Source: Medicago truncatula
Lineage: Eukaryota > Streptophyta > Magnoliopsida > Fabales > Fabaceae
DNA length: 64,000 nucleotides
Assembly: GCF_003473485.1 (NCBI RefSeq)
Contig: NC_053049.1
Coordinates: forward strand, 25,379,292 to 25,443,291
Reading direction: 5' to 3'
Positions 12,002 through 24,400 of this stretch are shown piece by piece. The first letter of the stretch is position 1; each line of letters begins with the position of its first letter. Under the pieces are notes generated by a model that saw only the letters and a list, made by a program, of their open reading frames with translations, searched no databases and was not told the origin of the DNA. A program made the translations under genes and the position numbers.

Positions 12002-12810
12002 AAAATCGTAATATTTTTCTGCAGAACTATGACTGTTCGGTTAAGCGAACCGTAAGTGACCAATAAGAGAACACTTACTGGTAGCTATTGGAACTTGTTC
12101 GCTTAAGCAAACCAGGTGGTCGCTTAAGCGAAACTGCCCTGTTTCAACCACTTTTGATTTTTGTTTCGGGTCTTAGGGGGCTAATATGAGCTTTGTAAAA
12201 TGCTTCTTTCAACTTGTATAACATCTGTTTGAACCCCTAAACCAACTGGAACATGTTTTGTTCATTCAAATTTGGAATTCTTCATTTTGGGTTGAAACTT
12301 GGAATTTTGGAAATTGTCGGATTTTGTCGAAATGAACTTTTATGAACTAACTAAGATTGCAAGTTGGGTCTACAGTTCCTATAGACTTAGGCAAGGCTTG
12401 TAGTGTTAGTTAAGTCGTAATCATGTCAAACTTGAATTTCGGGTGGGAATGTGAAAAATGTGAACTTGAGTCTTCTCATATGAACTTAAGCTATACTTTG
12501 AACTAAAGCTATACTTAAGCTATACTTCTCATTATCGAGTCTATGCTTGTATGTCCATGCATCATAGTCATGTTGAGTCTTGTGGCTGTAAAAGGGATAT
12601 ACTCTTTTACTTCGGTGATAATGTAAGACGGGTGTGAAATCTTACATATGATGTGTTTGTTACACCATGGGTGACGATCTTGAGGTGATTTGGTACCACA
12701 TGCATATATGTGTCGGTTTAGGCGCATATCATTAGACATGAGTCTTATTTGTGCATATGAATGATGAATGTTGGTGATAAATGTGTTTTTTTAAATACGA
12801 ATTGATTCAT

Positions 12811-13631
12811 GGCTTAAATATGCAAACCGTCCCTGTAATTTGGGCGCATTTTGATTCGTCCCTGTAAAAAAAAAAAAATTTAAAAACATCCCTGTAAATT
12901 TTTTTTAATTTTAAAAAGGTCCCTGGCCCCACTTTTTTGCTGACATGGGATGGCTTTGGCCACGTGGCAGTTGATGACTGTGCAACTTTTGCCACGTGGC
13001 CGTGACGTGGCAGTCCACGTAATTATTTTTTATTTTAGAAAAAATCTGAAAATATTTTTTAAAATTAAAAAAATTCCAATTTTTTTTTTTGAAATATGAA
13101 GAAATTTTTTTGGAAATTAGTGTTTTTAAAATCTAGAAATAAATTTATAAATTTTGAAAATATAATTTTCAGTTTTTTTTATTTTTAAAATTAAAAAAAT
13201 TCAGATTTTTTAAAATTTTTTTAATTAAATATCGAAAAATTTAATTTTCAGATTTATTTTATGATTTTTAATTTTTTTTTCAGATTTTTGAAAGAAAAAA
13301 ATTAATTAAAAATCGAAAAATTTAATTTTCAGTTTTTTTAATTTTTTTTATGATTTTTATATTTATTTTCGGATTTTTTATTTTAAAAAATGAATTTTTA
13401 GAATTTTGAAAAAAAATATAAAAAAATAAATTAAGTGCCATGCCACGTGGCAAAAGTTGCACAGTCAGCAACTGCCACGTGGCCAAAACCATGCCACTTC
13501 ACCTGAATAGTGGGGCCAGGGACCTTTTTAAAACAAAAAAATTTTTACAGGGATGTTTTTAAATTTTCTTTTTTACAGGGACGAAAATCAAAATGCGCCC
13601 AAATTACAGGGACGGTTTGCATATTTAAGCC
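12811..13631. mobile_element. Mutator-like MITE with perfect 9-bp TSD
   Basis: 821 bp bounded by inverted repeats of about 60 bp beginning GGCTTAAATATGCAAACCGT. Flanked by ttgattcat on both sides (12802-12810 and 13632-13640), an exact 9-bp duplication typical of Mutator-like elements. The second inner layer of inverted repeat (GCCACGTGGC, CAACTTTTGCCACGTGGC) makes the whole element foldback. The interior is extremely A/T-rich and non-coding. Confidence 0.93.
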
Positions 13632-13946
13632 TTGATTCATTCATGTTTAACTGTCTATGTGAAGTACTTGAGATTGAATTAATTCTTCTATGCTCAAATA
13701 TATTTCAATGATTATGTTTGATGTAATGCTTATCCCTAGTGGTTTTGACCGCCTATCTGTCTGTATGGATGGGTAGACGTTGTGCAGGATTAGTTGCTTG
13801 GTGAGTTGCTTGTGGTTGCTTGGATAGTGGGAGCTATCTCCACTATCGTGTCTTAGAGTCTAGGTTGGCTCTGATCTAGGTGTCCTTTGTGTTTACCCTA
13901 GATTGTTTGTTGGATTTTATTTATGGTTGGTTTGTGTAGAATTGAG

Positions 13947-16818
13947 ATGGCTGGTGGTAGAGATGATGCTGCAATTGCACAAGCTTTGGCTGCAATGGCT
14001 CAGGTGTTGGCTCAGTCAAATGAGCATGCGACGATTGGTCGTCGGAATGAGGGAGAAGTTGAGGGGCGGAGGCTTGATCATTTCTTGCGAAACAATCCAC
14101 CTAAGTGTCATGTTAATTATGGTAATGTTGATTTTGAGTTTGATCTTGTGTATCTTCCGTTGAAGCATATGGATGTGATTTTGGGATGGATTGGTTGTTG
14201 TCTTTTGGGGTTAGCATTAACTGTTTGACTAAGAGTGTAACGTTTTCGAAGCTGGTAGAAGAGTTAAGTAAGAAGTTCTTGACCGCGGAGCAAGTGAAGA
14301 AGTCTTTGGACGGTGAAACTTGTGTGTTTATGATGTTTGCTTCGTTGAATGAAAGTAGTGAGAAAGGAGTTGGTGATTTGCCGGTAGTGCAAGAGTTTGC
14401 AGAAATTTTTTTGGACGACATTACCGAATTACTGTCGGGGAGGGAAGTTGAGTTTGCAATTGATTTGGTGCCAGGAACGAGTCCTATTTCGATTTCGTCG
14501 TATCGGATGTCTTCATCAGAGTTGGGTGAACTCAAGAAACAGTTAGAAGAATTGCTTGAGAAGTAGTTTATCAGGCCGAGTGTTTCTCCGTGGGGTGCTC
14601 CAGTGTTGTTGATTAAGAAGAAAGATGGAAGCATGAGGTTGTGTGTGGATTATTGGCAGTTGAACAAGGTGACGATTAAGAATCGGTATCCGCTTCTGAG
14701 GATTGATGATTTGATGGATCAGCTGGTTGGTGCAGAAGTGTTTAGTAAGATTGATTTGAGATCAGGATATCATCAGATTAGAGTGAAGGCGGAAGATATA
14801 TCCAAAACCGCGTTCCGAACGAGGTATGGACACTGAGTATTCTGTGATGCCATTTGGAGCACCCAATGCGCTAGGTGTCTTCATGGAATATATGAATAGA
14901 ATATTTCATCCTTATTTGGACCGTTTTGTGGTGGTGTTTATTGATGATATTTTAGTGTATTCGAAGTCTGAGGAGGATCATGTTGAGCATTTGAGGATTG
15001 TGTTGTAAGTCTTGAAGGATAATCAGTTATGTGCTAAGTTGTCTAAGTGCGAGTTTTGGTTGCAGGATTTGAGTTTCCTTAGTCATGTGATTTCTAAGGA
15101 TGGTATTTCTGCGGATCCGTCGAAGGTTGATGCAGTGTTGCAGTGGGAATCTCCTAAGTCTGTTTTTGAGATTAGAAGTTTTCTTGGTTTGGCAAGTTAC
15201 TATCGAAGGTTCATCGAGGGATTCTCTAAGTTGGCGTTGCCATTGACGCAGTTGACTCGGAAAGGACAAGCTTATGTTTGGGATGCTAAGTGTTAGAAGA
15301 GTTTCCAAGAGTTAAAGAAGAGGTTTACTTCAGCTCCAGTGTTGATTTTGCCGAATCCGAAGGAATCGTTTGTTGTGTATTGTGATGCTTCTAAGATGGG
15401 TCTTGGTGGTGTGCTTATGCAGAATTGTCAGGTTGTGGCTTATGCTTCAAGGCAGTTGAAAGTGCATGAGAAGAATTATCCGGCTCATGATTTGGAATTG
15501 GCGGCAATTGTGTATGCATTGAAGATTTGGAGGCATTATTTGTATGGTTCTAAGTTTGAAGTGTTCAGTGACCACAAGAGTTTGAAGTACTTGTTTGATC
15601 AGAAAGAGTTGAATATGAGGCAAAGAAGGTGGTTGGAGGCATTATTTTCAGAAAGGCTAATGTTGTTGCAGATGCCTTGAGTAGAAAGACTTTGCATATG
15701 TCTACTTTGATGGTTAAAGAACTGAAATTGATTGAGCAGTTTTGAGACTTGAGTTTGGTTAGTGAATTGACGTCAGATGGTGTGATATTGAGAATGTTGA
15801 AGCTGGCAAGAAATATTTTGGAAGAGATTAAGAATGGTCAGAAGGAAGATTTGGAACTGGTGGTTCGAGTGGTGTTGGTTAATCAAGGTAAAGGTGGAGA
15901 CTTCAGATTGGATGAGAACGGTGTTTTGATGTTTCGTGATCGAGTTTGCGTGCCAGATGTGCTTGAGCTTAAGAGACAGATTTTGGACGAAGGTCATAAG
16001 AGTAGTTTGAGTATTCATCCAGGAGCGACTAAGATGTATCAGGATTTGAAGAGGTTGTTTTTGTGGCCTGGAATGAAGAAGGAGATTGCGAAATTTGTGT
16101 TTGCTTGTTTGGTTTGTCAGAAGTCGAAGATTGAACATCAGAGACCGTCGGGTTTGATGCAACCGTTGTTTGTACCAGACTGGAAGTGGGATAGTATCTC
16201 TATGGATTTTGTTGGAGCGTTGCCGAAGACTGTTAAGGGTTTTGATTCGATTTGGGTGATTGTGGATCGGTTGACGAAGTCGGCACATTTTGTTCCTATC
16301 AAGACCGGTATGTCTGTGGCGAAGTTGCCTGAGATCTACATGGAGTAGATTGTGAGATTGCATGGTATTCCTTCTAGTATTGTGTCGGATCGGGATTCGA
16401 GGTTTACTTCTAAGTTTTGGGAAAGTTTGCAAGCTGCTTTGGGAACTAAGTAGAGATTGAGTTCTACTTATCACCCCCAGACTGATGGGCCGACGGAGAA
16501 GATTATTCAGAGTTTAGAGGATTTGTTGAGAACTTGTGTTTGGAGCAAGGTGTTAGTTGGGACGAATGTTTACCGTTGATTGAGTTTACTTACAACAACA
16601 GTTTTCATTCTAGTATCGGTATGACACCATTTGAGGCTTTGTATGGTCGGAGGTGTAGGACACCGTTGTGTTGGTTTGAATCAGGTGAAAGTGCTTTGTT
16701 AGGACCAAAAGTTGTGCAAGAGACTACGAAAAAGGTTAAGATGATTCAAGAGAATATGAAAGCATCTCAGAATAGATAGAGGAGTTATCATGATAAGAGG
16801 AGGAAGGACATTGAGTAG
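13947..16818 (+). pseudogene. Ty3/gypsy gag-pol relic
   Basis: A gag N-terminus starts at ATG 13947 (MAGGRDDAAIAQALAAMAQ) and jumps after about 50 codons directly to the protease end (DVILGW). It is followed by a frameshift, reverse transcriptase ([29 protein letters not shown] at the catalytic site), RNase H ([14 protein letters not shown]) and integrase (zinc finger ending CLVCQKSK; DFVGALPK core). Breaks: a 2-base loss after 14836, an internal deletion near 15645, and in-frame stops at 14564, 15006, 15294, 15743, 16346, 16451, 16777 and 16816. Most stops lie where related proteins have Gln or Arg. The integrase C-terminus is deleted. Plant retrotransposon, inactive. Confidence 0.93.
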
Positions 16819-16891
16819 GATGAAAGTTTCGTATCCGGAGTTGTTTCCTTCACGTAATTTTCGAGGGCGGAAATTCTTTTTAGGGGGAGAT

Positions 16892-17020
16892 TGTAACAGC
16901 CCGATTTTCGCTAGATTTATTTTAATTGTTTTATATGAGTTTATATGTACTTGTGTGTGATTATTTATCATTGGGTGCGTTTTAATGGTTTTCAAGTTAG
17001 AAGGGTAATTTAGTCATTTT
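16892..17020 (+). repeat. Truncated 3' LTR fragment
   Basis: The first 129 bp match the LTR start at 10449 (TGTAACAGCCCGATTTTCGC) with few differences and follow a polypurine tract. The match ends at 'agtcatttt', exactly where minus-orientation LTR sequence begins, with 7 bp (tcatttt) shared by both partners. Confidence 0.88.
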
Positions 17021-18359
17021 ACAAAGCTCGGATTGGCCTCCTAAGACCCGAAACAAAAATCAAAAGTGGCTGAAACTAGGCAGGTTCGCTTAAGCGAACA
17101 AGTTCCAATAGCTACCAGTAAGTGTTCGCTTACGTTTCGCTTAAGCGAACAGCTTCCAGAACTGACTATGCTCGTTCGCTTACGCGTTCGCTTATGTGAA
17201 CCATCATAGTTTTGCAGAAAAATATTACGGGTTTCAACCCCTTTTCACCCAAAACCCCAAATTTTGATCTCCGAATGTCCAAATGTGTTTCCAGAGTTTG
17301 TTTACAGGTCAATACAACTAACATGGTTCACAAGAACACAACAAACATGAAAACAATGGTCATTTGAACATAATTCACCAATCAACCCATTTCGTACAAA
17401 ACCAACAAGAACAACTCATTTTTCATTATCAAATCATGAATTATGAACACCCAAGCCATGAATCATCAACAACATCACTTAGGAACAACAACAACTATTG
17501 AACATGGTTCTCATCATAATTCAACAACAACATAACATAATTCAACCAATTGAGCATAATTCATATCATACCACTTTCACGTATTTTGAATCATGAAATT
17601 TCACCAACAACAATTCATTTATCACTAGTTTCATGCATTCAAACATATCATCATAATTGGAGCATGAATTTTAACAATTATGAACAATTAATCATTTACT
17701 CAAATAAGCACTTATTCATACAACAAGAAAATTACACTAAATGATTATAATGAATTATAACTCCCTTATCTTAGTTATCAATTAATCCTAGCCCAAGCTT
17801 CACTTTAACTCCTAGGATCCTCACCTCTTCTGGAATCTTCAAGCTTCTTCTCTCTAACCCCTTTCTCCTCTTCTCTTGCACTTTCTCTCTCTACCTCTCT
17901 CAAAATATCTCTTATATTGAAATGAATGAGATTTTTCTCTTAAGACGAGGCTTATATAGGCTATTCCTCTAATGGGTCTAACCTAATACCCTAGTGGACT
18001 TAACTCACTCAAACACAATTCTAAAATGTTTCTACTTCCTCAACGGTAAAATACTAATAACGTTCACTTAACGGTAAAATACCAACAACTGTCACTTAAC
18101 GGTTCACTACTAATTACCACACTAATAACTTAGTAAAATAATGGTTCTCATTAAACACTAAAAATAATCCTCACTAAAAATTACTAATTTACCCTTACTC
18201 GCAAAATGACCAATATACCCCTAAGTCTAAAATGACTAAATTACCCTTCTAACACGAAAACCCATAAAATGCACCCAATGATAAATAATCTTACACAAGC
18301 ACATATAAACACATAATAAAACAATTAAAAATAAATCTAACGAAAATCGGGTTGTTACA
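17021..18359 (-). repeat. Minus-strand gypsy LTR fragment (right copy)
   Basis: Read from 18359 on the minus strand it starts TGTAACAACCCGATTTTCG and is collinear with the left minus-strand LTR (10013 down to about 8695). It has the same promoter TATA near 17950 and the same TTCGCTTAAGCGAA palindromes at 17083-17200. It lacks the MITE found in the plus-strand LTR, so it shows the empty site. It could be the 5' LTR of the minus-strand element or a separate solo fragment. Confidence 0.82.
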
Positions 18360-18700
18360 GTTATCACAAATGTCTTTATTGTTTTTCATAAAAATATGAA
18401 CTTAAATAATGTTTTTTATGTGCCATTAATTCAATCATTCCTTATATATAAATAAAAAAAACGTTTTTCTTTGATCCTTCTTATCACCCTGGTTTTTTAT
18501 TTTCTTGCTTCTACAAATATTATGAACTTTTTTTTCGAAAGAAATAATATGAACTTAATCAATGCTTTTTATACACCACTAAATCATTCCTTATAGAGAA
18601 AACTAAAAATGCTTTGCTTTGACGGATGTTTCCTATATGTAGAATATAGACATTGATTCTACTAATTTTTGCTCCCTTATTAAATAATAGCAGCTATGTT

Positions 18701-18780
18701 ATTGTGAACTTAACTCAATTCATATGGACAATGCATAATATATGCAAGATTCGGGGTTCAAACCCCGACCACCAAAAAAA
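18701..18780 (+). mobile_element. Short tRNA-derived SINE
   Basis: A degenerate box A (ACTTAACTCAATTCATATGG), a clear box B (GGGGTTCAAACCCC) and a 3' A-run end the insert. It is flanked by an 18-bp direct repeat, aataatagcagctatgtt, at 18683-18700 and 18781-18798. The long target duplication plus A-tail indicates LINE-mediated retroposition. At 80 bp it is shorter than typical plant SINEs and is probably 5'-complete only in its tRNA-related part. Confidence 0.82.
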
Positions 18781-18798
18781 AATAATAGCAGCTATGTT

Positions 18799-20495
18799 GA
18801 TACATGTTATCCTTCAAAAAAAATGTTGGTTCATGTTATATTTGTTTTTTTATACCTTTTCCCTAGTTTAGATGCTATCAATATTATTAATTTTTTTTTT
18901 TGTTCTGATTTTATAGAGAGAAAACCTTAAATTTCGCACATAAGTTTTTCAAAATTTTGAAAACATACAGCCGAAATTTTATATAAATTCTCATGATGCA
19001 AAACAAAAAATATGTAAACTATAATTAGTTATGATAGTGCTACGTATAAGAAACTTCAATACTGAATTAAAAAATGTCAATAAAATTTAAGGCATTATTG
19101 CATACATATAAATTGTTTATCGCAAATTAATTTCATTTCATATTCATTCTCCCACATTGTTATGGGTAAAGTTAATTTGATTAAATGTCATAATATTTTT
19201 AAATGAACTTTAATATGACAGTAAAGATAACTGGGACAAAGACAATCACTGAAATTAATGAAAAAGATTATGTTGTCTCTTTTTTTAAACTCGGTTTATA
19301 TATGTCCAGAATTGTTTATTGGGCTAGGTTTATGACCTTTAGTTTTTTTATTTTAAATTTTTTTATTAATAAATTTTTCGCCTAAAAAGTTTGTTAAAAA
19401 ATATGCTTAAAATATCTATAATTTACTATTTTAAATTCGAAAACTATCTTCAATACTACTTACAAATAAAAGACAAACTATTTTATTCATTATCATAGTT
19501 GAAAAGTGATATCTTTTATGTATTGAATTAATAAAAAAATTATCATATAAAATAAATGATTTTTTTAATGACAGATATTTGTATATAGTTGCAAAAGAAA
19601 ACCATTAAGTTCATTAATTGGACCATTTCTTTAGAGTTGGAAGTCGTGATTATGTGTCTAGAGAAACCATGTCTCAATGGCTGATTGAAGCTTTTGATAC
19701 ATTCTATTGAAAAAACTATGATAAATGAAAAGTCATCATAGTAAATCAAGATGAAGTTAAGATGTGTTCTTATTAGTTTGTCCAAATTAGATCACGTGAA
19801 CCAATTGCATGCAACCATTAGGATGATATGTAACATATCGGAAGATGTGTTAAGAATTTATCAAATAAAAGTTAATGTGTAATACAACATTTATGGAAGA
19901 CAAATTTTTATAAAATAGATATAGATAAAAGCTAAATCAATCTATTGAGTAATATTCAAACAACATAAGGCATCTAATCTGTAACATATTGATTCTATAT
20001 CAAATACAAAACAATGCTTTGACTTAAATTTATATTGCTGATTTTGAATGCCTTGAAGTCGAAGAATGGAGACACATGCTCTCCAATGGAACCTTGAGAA
20101 AGTAGAATTAGCAATAAACAATTAGATACACATAAAAAATAAAATCAGCCCCATAATCTACAACCAATTGATTAAATTTTCATGCTTTTTTTTTTGACAA
20201 AAAACTTTCATGCTTTTAAACCATAGAAAATACATTTTTTTTTTGAATTTTTTTATGGGGGAAGAGACATATGAAAATAATGAAAAAAAATTGTTTATTT
20301 CTAGGGAAAAAATTATGGCATGATCAATTTTGATTGGCCTATGAAAACTAAATGTGTCATGATTCATTTTGATTGACTAATAAAAAAGAAATGAGTCATG
20401 ATTCAATTTGATTGTATGTTAAGAAAACATTAAATTATATGAGAAATGTGAAGATGCCACATGTACTCTTGATATGAAGGAAGGTAAATGTTTAT

Positions 20496-20499
<4 letters not shown>
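18799..20499. other. AT-rich spacer, no gene seen
   Basis: Very A/T-rich, with only short ORFs on both strands and no recognisable domain. Two related phrases near 20320 and 20390 ('gtcatgattca(t/a)tttgattg') form a small local repeat. Nothing else is supported. Confidence 0.5.
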
Positions 20500-20540
<41 letters not shown>

Positions 20541-20543
<3 letters not shown>

Positions 20544-20828
20544 TTGCTAGAACATACCCACTAGTTTTCATGTGGGAGTGTTTTAGCAAGCTACACCTTA
20601 ATGTGTATTTAACTACTTTTTAGTTATAACTTGCTAAAACACACATTCTAAAAAATAAGTGGGTGTATCCTAGGAAATGCCTATAGGAGTTGCTAACATA
20701 CACCCACTTATTTTTTAGAAGGTATGTTTTAGCAACATTCACCTTAAGTGTATTTAACAACTTTTTAGTTATATATTTGCTAAAACACACCTTAATAAAA
20801 ACTAGTGAGTGTATCCTAGCAAACCCAT
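20541..20828. mobile_element. Foldback element set in (TA)n, copy 1
   Basis: The left end GATTTGCTAGAACATACCCA lies against a 40-bp (AT)n run, and the inverted right end (...GTGTATCCTAGCAAACCC) lies against another (AT)n run at 20829-20848. The interior has nested inverted repeats: CTAAAACACAC...AAAATAAGTGGGTGTA against TACACCCACTTATTTTTTAG. No ORF is credible. It resembles elements known from other plants that insert into TA microsatellites. Confidence 0.7.
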
Positions 20829-21145
20829 ATATATATATATATATATATTTTCTTCTATATCTCTCTAAATTACATCTTCCATTTAGTTTGACAAAGAGCA
20901 TCTTAACTCCAAAACCTTAATGTGTATTTAACTACTTTTTAGTTATAACTTGCTAAAACACACATTCTAAAAAATAAGTGGGTGTGTCCTAGGAAATGCC
21001 TATAGGAGTTGCTAACATACACCCACTGATTTTTTAGAAGGTATGTTTTAGCAACATTCACCTTAAGTGTATTTAACAACTTTTTAGTTATATCTTCGCT
21101 AAAACACACCTTAATAAAAACTAGTGAGTGTATCTTAGCAAACCC

Positions 21146-21176
<31 letters not shown>

Positions 21177-21240
21177 CTTCTATCTCTCTCTAAATTACAT
21201 CTTCCATTTAGTTTGACAAAGAGCATCTTAACTCCAAAAC
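20597..21240. repeat. 319-bp tandem duplication of the foldback element and flank
   Basis: The segment from 'ccttaatgtgtatttaac' (20597) to 'aactccaaaac' is repeated at once from 20916 with an offset of 319 bp. It includes the (AT)n run and a 70-bp downstream stretch (tctctaaattacatcttccatttag). The copies are nearly identical apart from the AT-run length, so the duplication is recent. The second copy lies just upstream of the stress-protein gene. Confidence 0.88.
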
Positions 21241-21288
21241 ACAAGAGCCCAACTTGTAGGGCACATGTCCTCCCATAGTCTCTCTCAC

Positions 21289-21296
21289 TATTTATA
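21289..21296 (+). promoter_or_regulatory. Possible TATA box of the USP gene
   Basis: TATTTATA lies 149 bp before the start codon and is followed by a C/T-rich stretch (21370-21430, with ctctctctctag and cttttttctctctcttc) typical of plant 5' untranslated leaders. No other TATA-like element stands as well placed, but the spacer is A/T-rich, so chance is possible. Confidence 0.35.
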
Positions 21297-21444
21297 CCCT
21301 ATCCAATCACTAACTTTCCATAATAATAAAATCCCAATCCCTTGATTAACACACTTCCCTACTTCTTAGCAAGTAAGAAACACATCATCTCTCTCTCTAG
21401 AAAACCCCTCTTTTTTCTCTCTTCTTGTCCAAAAAACCAAAAAA

Positions 21445-24400
21445 ATGCAGAACCCCAATAACCCCGCATACGAATCCGACCCACAACTCCCCCAAATCAG
21501 AATCCACCACCCTTCCTCCCCTCGCCACCAGTCCGCCGCAACACCAACTCCCACTGCCGGCGCCCGTCGTAAAATCGGCGTCGCCGTTGACCTCTCCGAC
21601 GAGAGCGCGTACGCTGTACGCTGGGCCGTACAACACTACATCCGACCCGGTGATGCTGTCATCCTCCTCCACGTCAGCCCTACCAACGTCCTCTTCGGCG
21701 CTGATTGGGGTTCCATCGATCTCTCCATCAACACCGATCCAAATTCAGAAGAAGAAGCCATAAACATTGCCACCAATAACACTGAGATCTCTTCCACGCC
21801 GAAACGGAAGCTAGAAGAAGACTACGACGCTTTCACCGCGACGAAGTCTGCTGATCTCGCTAAACCGCTCAAAGAAGCTCAGATTCCGTATAAGATCCAT
21901 ATTGTGAAGGATCATGATATGAAGGAACGGTTATGTCTGGAAGTTGAGCGTCTTGGTCTTAGTGCTGTGATTATGGGAAGCCGTGGATTTGGCGCGGTGC
22001 GTCGAGGGAGTGATGGGAAGCTTGGGAGTGTTAGTGATTACTGTGTGCATCATTGTGTTTGTCCTGTTGTTGTTGTTCGTTATCCTGATGATAAAGATGC
22101 TGCTGAGGCTGTTGTTGCTGTTAAGGAAGGTGATGAGGGTGAAGCTGTTATTAAGCCTGTTGGTTCTGTTGCGCATGAACATAAGAAAGGTTAGGGTTTT
22201 TGATGAATTTTGTTTTTGGTTGTGATGATTTTGAAGGTTTTTTTGTTGATTGCATAATTGAATTGAATTTGATGATGTTTGTGGTGGTAGTGTATAGTTT
22301 GATTGTTGAAGTAGCGTGTGATTTTATATGGCATGTGGTATGTTAGTGTATGGGATATGGATTTTATGTGGGGCAAACCACCAAATTAGTCGTTGATTTT
22401 GTAGGGATTTTTCTAATATATCATGACAGTGACGTTATGGATGATTAAAAAAGGTCTTTGACTCTATTAAACCGTCAAGTTGGTCCCTATATTTAGCCAC
22501 CTACTATCAATTAGGTCCTTATATTTTAGCAATTTGCTCGTAGTAGTGACAAATCAATGTCCACTGTGATTCATGAACCATCCTTGATAGGCCGTGGACT
22601 TTCGAAGTTGGATTTATTCGTATCAATTATGAATCATGTGATAACATATTTGGTTTTAATCACAAAGCTTATGATATGGATTCTCATTTGATTCGTGTGA
22701 CCTAGCAAATGAATCCAAATAACTCATTTATGATTTAGCTGGTCTAGGGTATTCCATAAGCTTTGTGGGTGTGGGGGAGGAACCTTGTGCGCGACAGCTG
22801 CAAGCATGAGATTTTCCAGGCTGTTGTGCTTGTGAGCTTAACGAGCCATTTCCACTTGCTTGATCAGCTTGTTGTTGAATTGTTTCAATATTGTGCTTCT
22901 CTGATTTGGAGTAAATGCAAATTGGATTGGATTTTAAAATTCAGATTCTTAAAAATATCTGTGACGTTATGGATGATTAAAAAAGGTCTTTGACTCTATT
23001 AAACCGTCAAGTTGGTCCCTATATTTAGCCACCAAATTAGTCGTTGATTTTGTAGGGATTTTTCTAATATATCATGACAGTGACGTTATGGATGATTAAA
23101 AAAGGTCTTTGACTCTATTAAACCGTCAAGTTGGTCCCTATATTTAGCCACCTACTATCAATTAGGTCCTTATATTTTAGCAATTTGCTCGTAGTAGTGA
23201 CAAATCAATGTCCACTGTGATTCATGAACCATCCTTGATAGGCCGTGGACTTTCGAAGTTGGATTTATTCGTATCAATTATGAATCATGTGATAACATAT
23301 TTGGTTTTAATCACAAAGCTTATGATATGGATTCTCATTTGATTCGTGTGACCTAGCAAATGAATCCAAATAACTCATTTATGATTTAGCTGGTCTAGGG
23401 TATTCCATAAGCTTTGTGGGTGTGGGGGAGGAACCTTGTGCGCGACAGCTGCAAGCATGAGATTTTCCAGGCTGTTGTGCTTGTGAGCTTAACGAGCCAT
23501 TTCCACTTGCTTGATCAGCTTGTTGTTGAATTGTTTCAATATTGTGCTTCTCTGATTTGGAGTAAATGCAAATTGGATTGGATTTTAAAATTCAGATTCT
23601 TAAAAATATCTGTGACGTTATGGATGATTAAAAAAGGTCTTTGACTCTATTAAACCGTCAAGTTGGTCCCTATATTTAGCCACCAAATTAGTCGTTGATT
23701 TTGTAGGGATTTTTCTAATATATCATGACAGTGACGTTATGGATGATTAAAAAAGGTCTTTGACTCTATTAAACCGTCAAGTTGGTCCCTATATTTAGCC
23801 ACCTACTATCAATTAGGTCCTTATATTTTAGCAATTTGCTCGTAGTAGTGACAAATCAATGTCCACTGTGATTCATGAACCATCCTTGATAGGCCGTGGA
23901 CTTTCGAAGTTGGATTTATTCGTATCAATTATGAATCATGTGATAACATATTTGGTTTTAATCACAAAGCTTATGATATGGATTCTCATTTGATTCGTGT
24001 GACCTAGCAAATGAATCCAAATAACTCATTTATGATTTAGCTGGTCTAGGGTATTCCATAAGCTTTGTGGGTGTGGGGGAGGAACCTTGTGCGCGACAGC
24101 TGCAAGCATGAGATTTTCCAGGCTGTTGTGCTTGTGAGCTTAACGAGCCATTTCCACTTGCTTGATCAGCTTGTTGTTGAATTGTTTCAATATTGTGCTT
24201 CTCTGATTTGGAGTAAATGCAAATTGGATTGGATTTTAAAATTCAGATTCTTAAAAATATCTGTGACGTTATGGATGATTAAAAAAGGTCTTTGACTCTA
24301 TTAAACCGTCAAGTTGGTCCCTATATTTAGCCACCAAATTAGTCGTTGATTTTGTAGGGATTTTTCTAATATATCATGACAGTGACGTTATGGATGATTA

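Larger units (their letters stand above)
10449..13900 (+). repeat. 5' LTR and leader of the gypsy element
   Basis: The start is the TG at 10449. A TATA box (CTATATAAGCC, about 10829-10839) followed by a purine-rich untranslated segment marks U3/R about 380 bp in. Homology with the minus-strand copies continues to about 12690; the true LTR end is unknown because both other copies are broken and no primer binding site was found before gag at 13947. Palindromic TTCGCTTAAGCGA-type motifs lie at 12035-12130. Confidence 0.65.
10449..17020 (+). mobile_element. Decayed plus-strand Ty3/gypsy element
   Basis: The 5' LTR starts at 10449 (TGTAACAACCCG) inside the 3' part of an opposite-strand relative. 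A gag/pol relic follows, then a polypurine tract (TTTTTAGGGGGAGA, 16879-16890) and the first 129 bp of the 3' LTR (16892-17020), where it is cut. The primer binding site is not recognisable. Most of gag and the integrase C-terminus are deleted, and the LTR has a deletion of about 500 bp compared with the minus-strand copy. Two MITEs have inserted into the LTR/leader. It is non-autonomous and old. Confidence 0.88.

Noticed and set aside
21425..21763. Ser/Thr/Pro-rich 112-codon ORF overlapping the USP start, and the antisense 91-codon ORF
   Set aside because: Both are frame shadows of the GC-rich first part of the USP exon.
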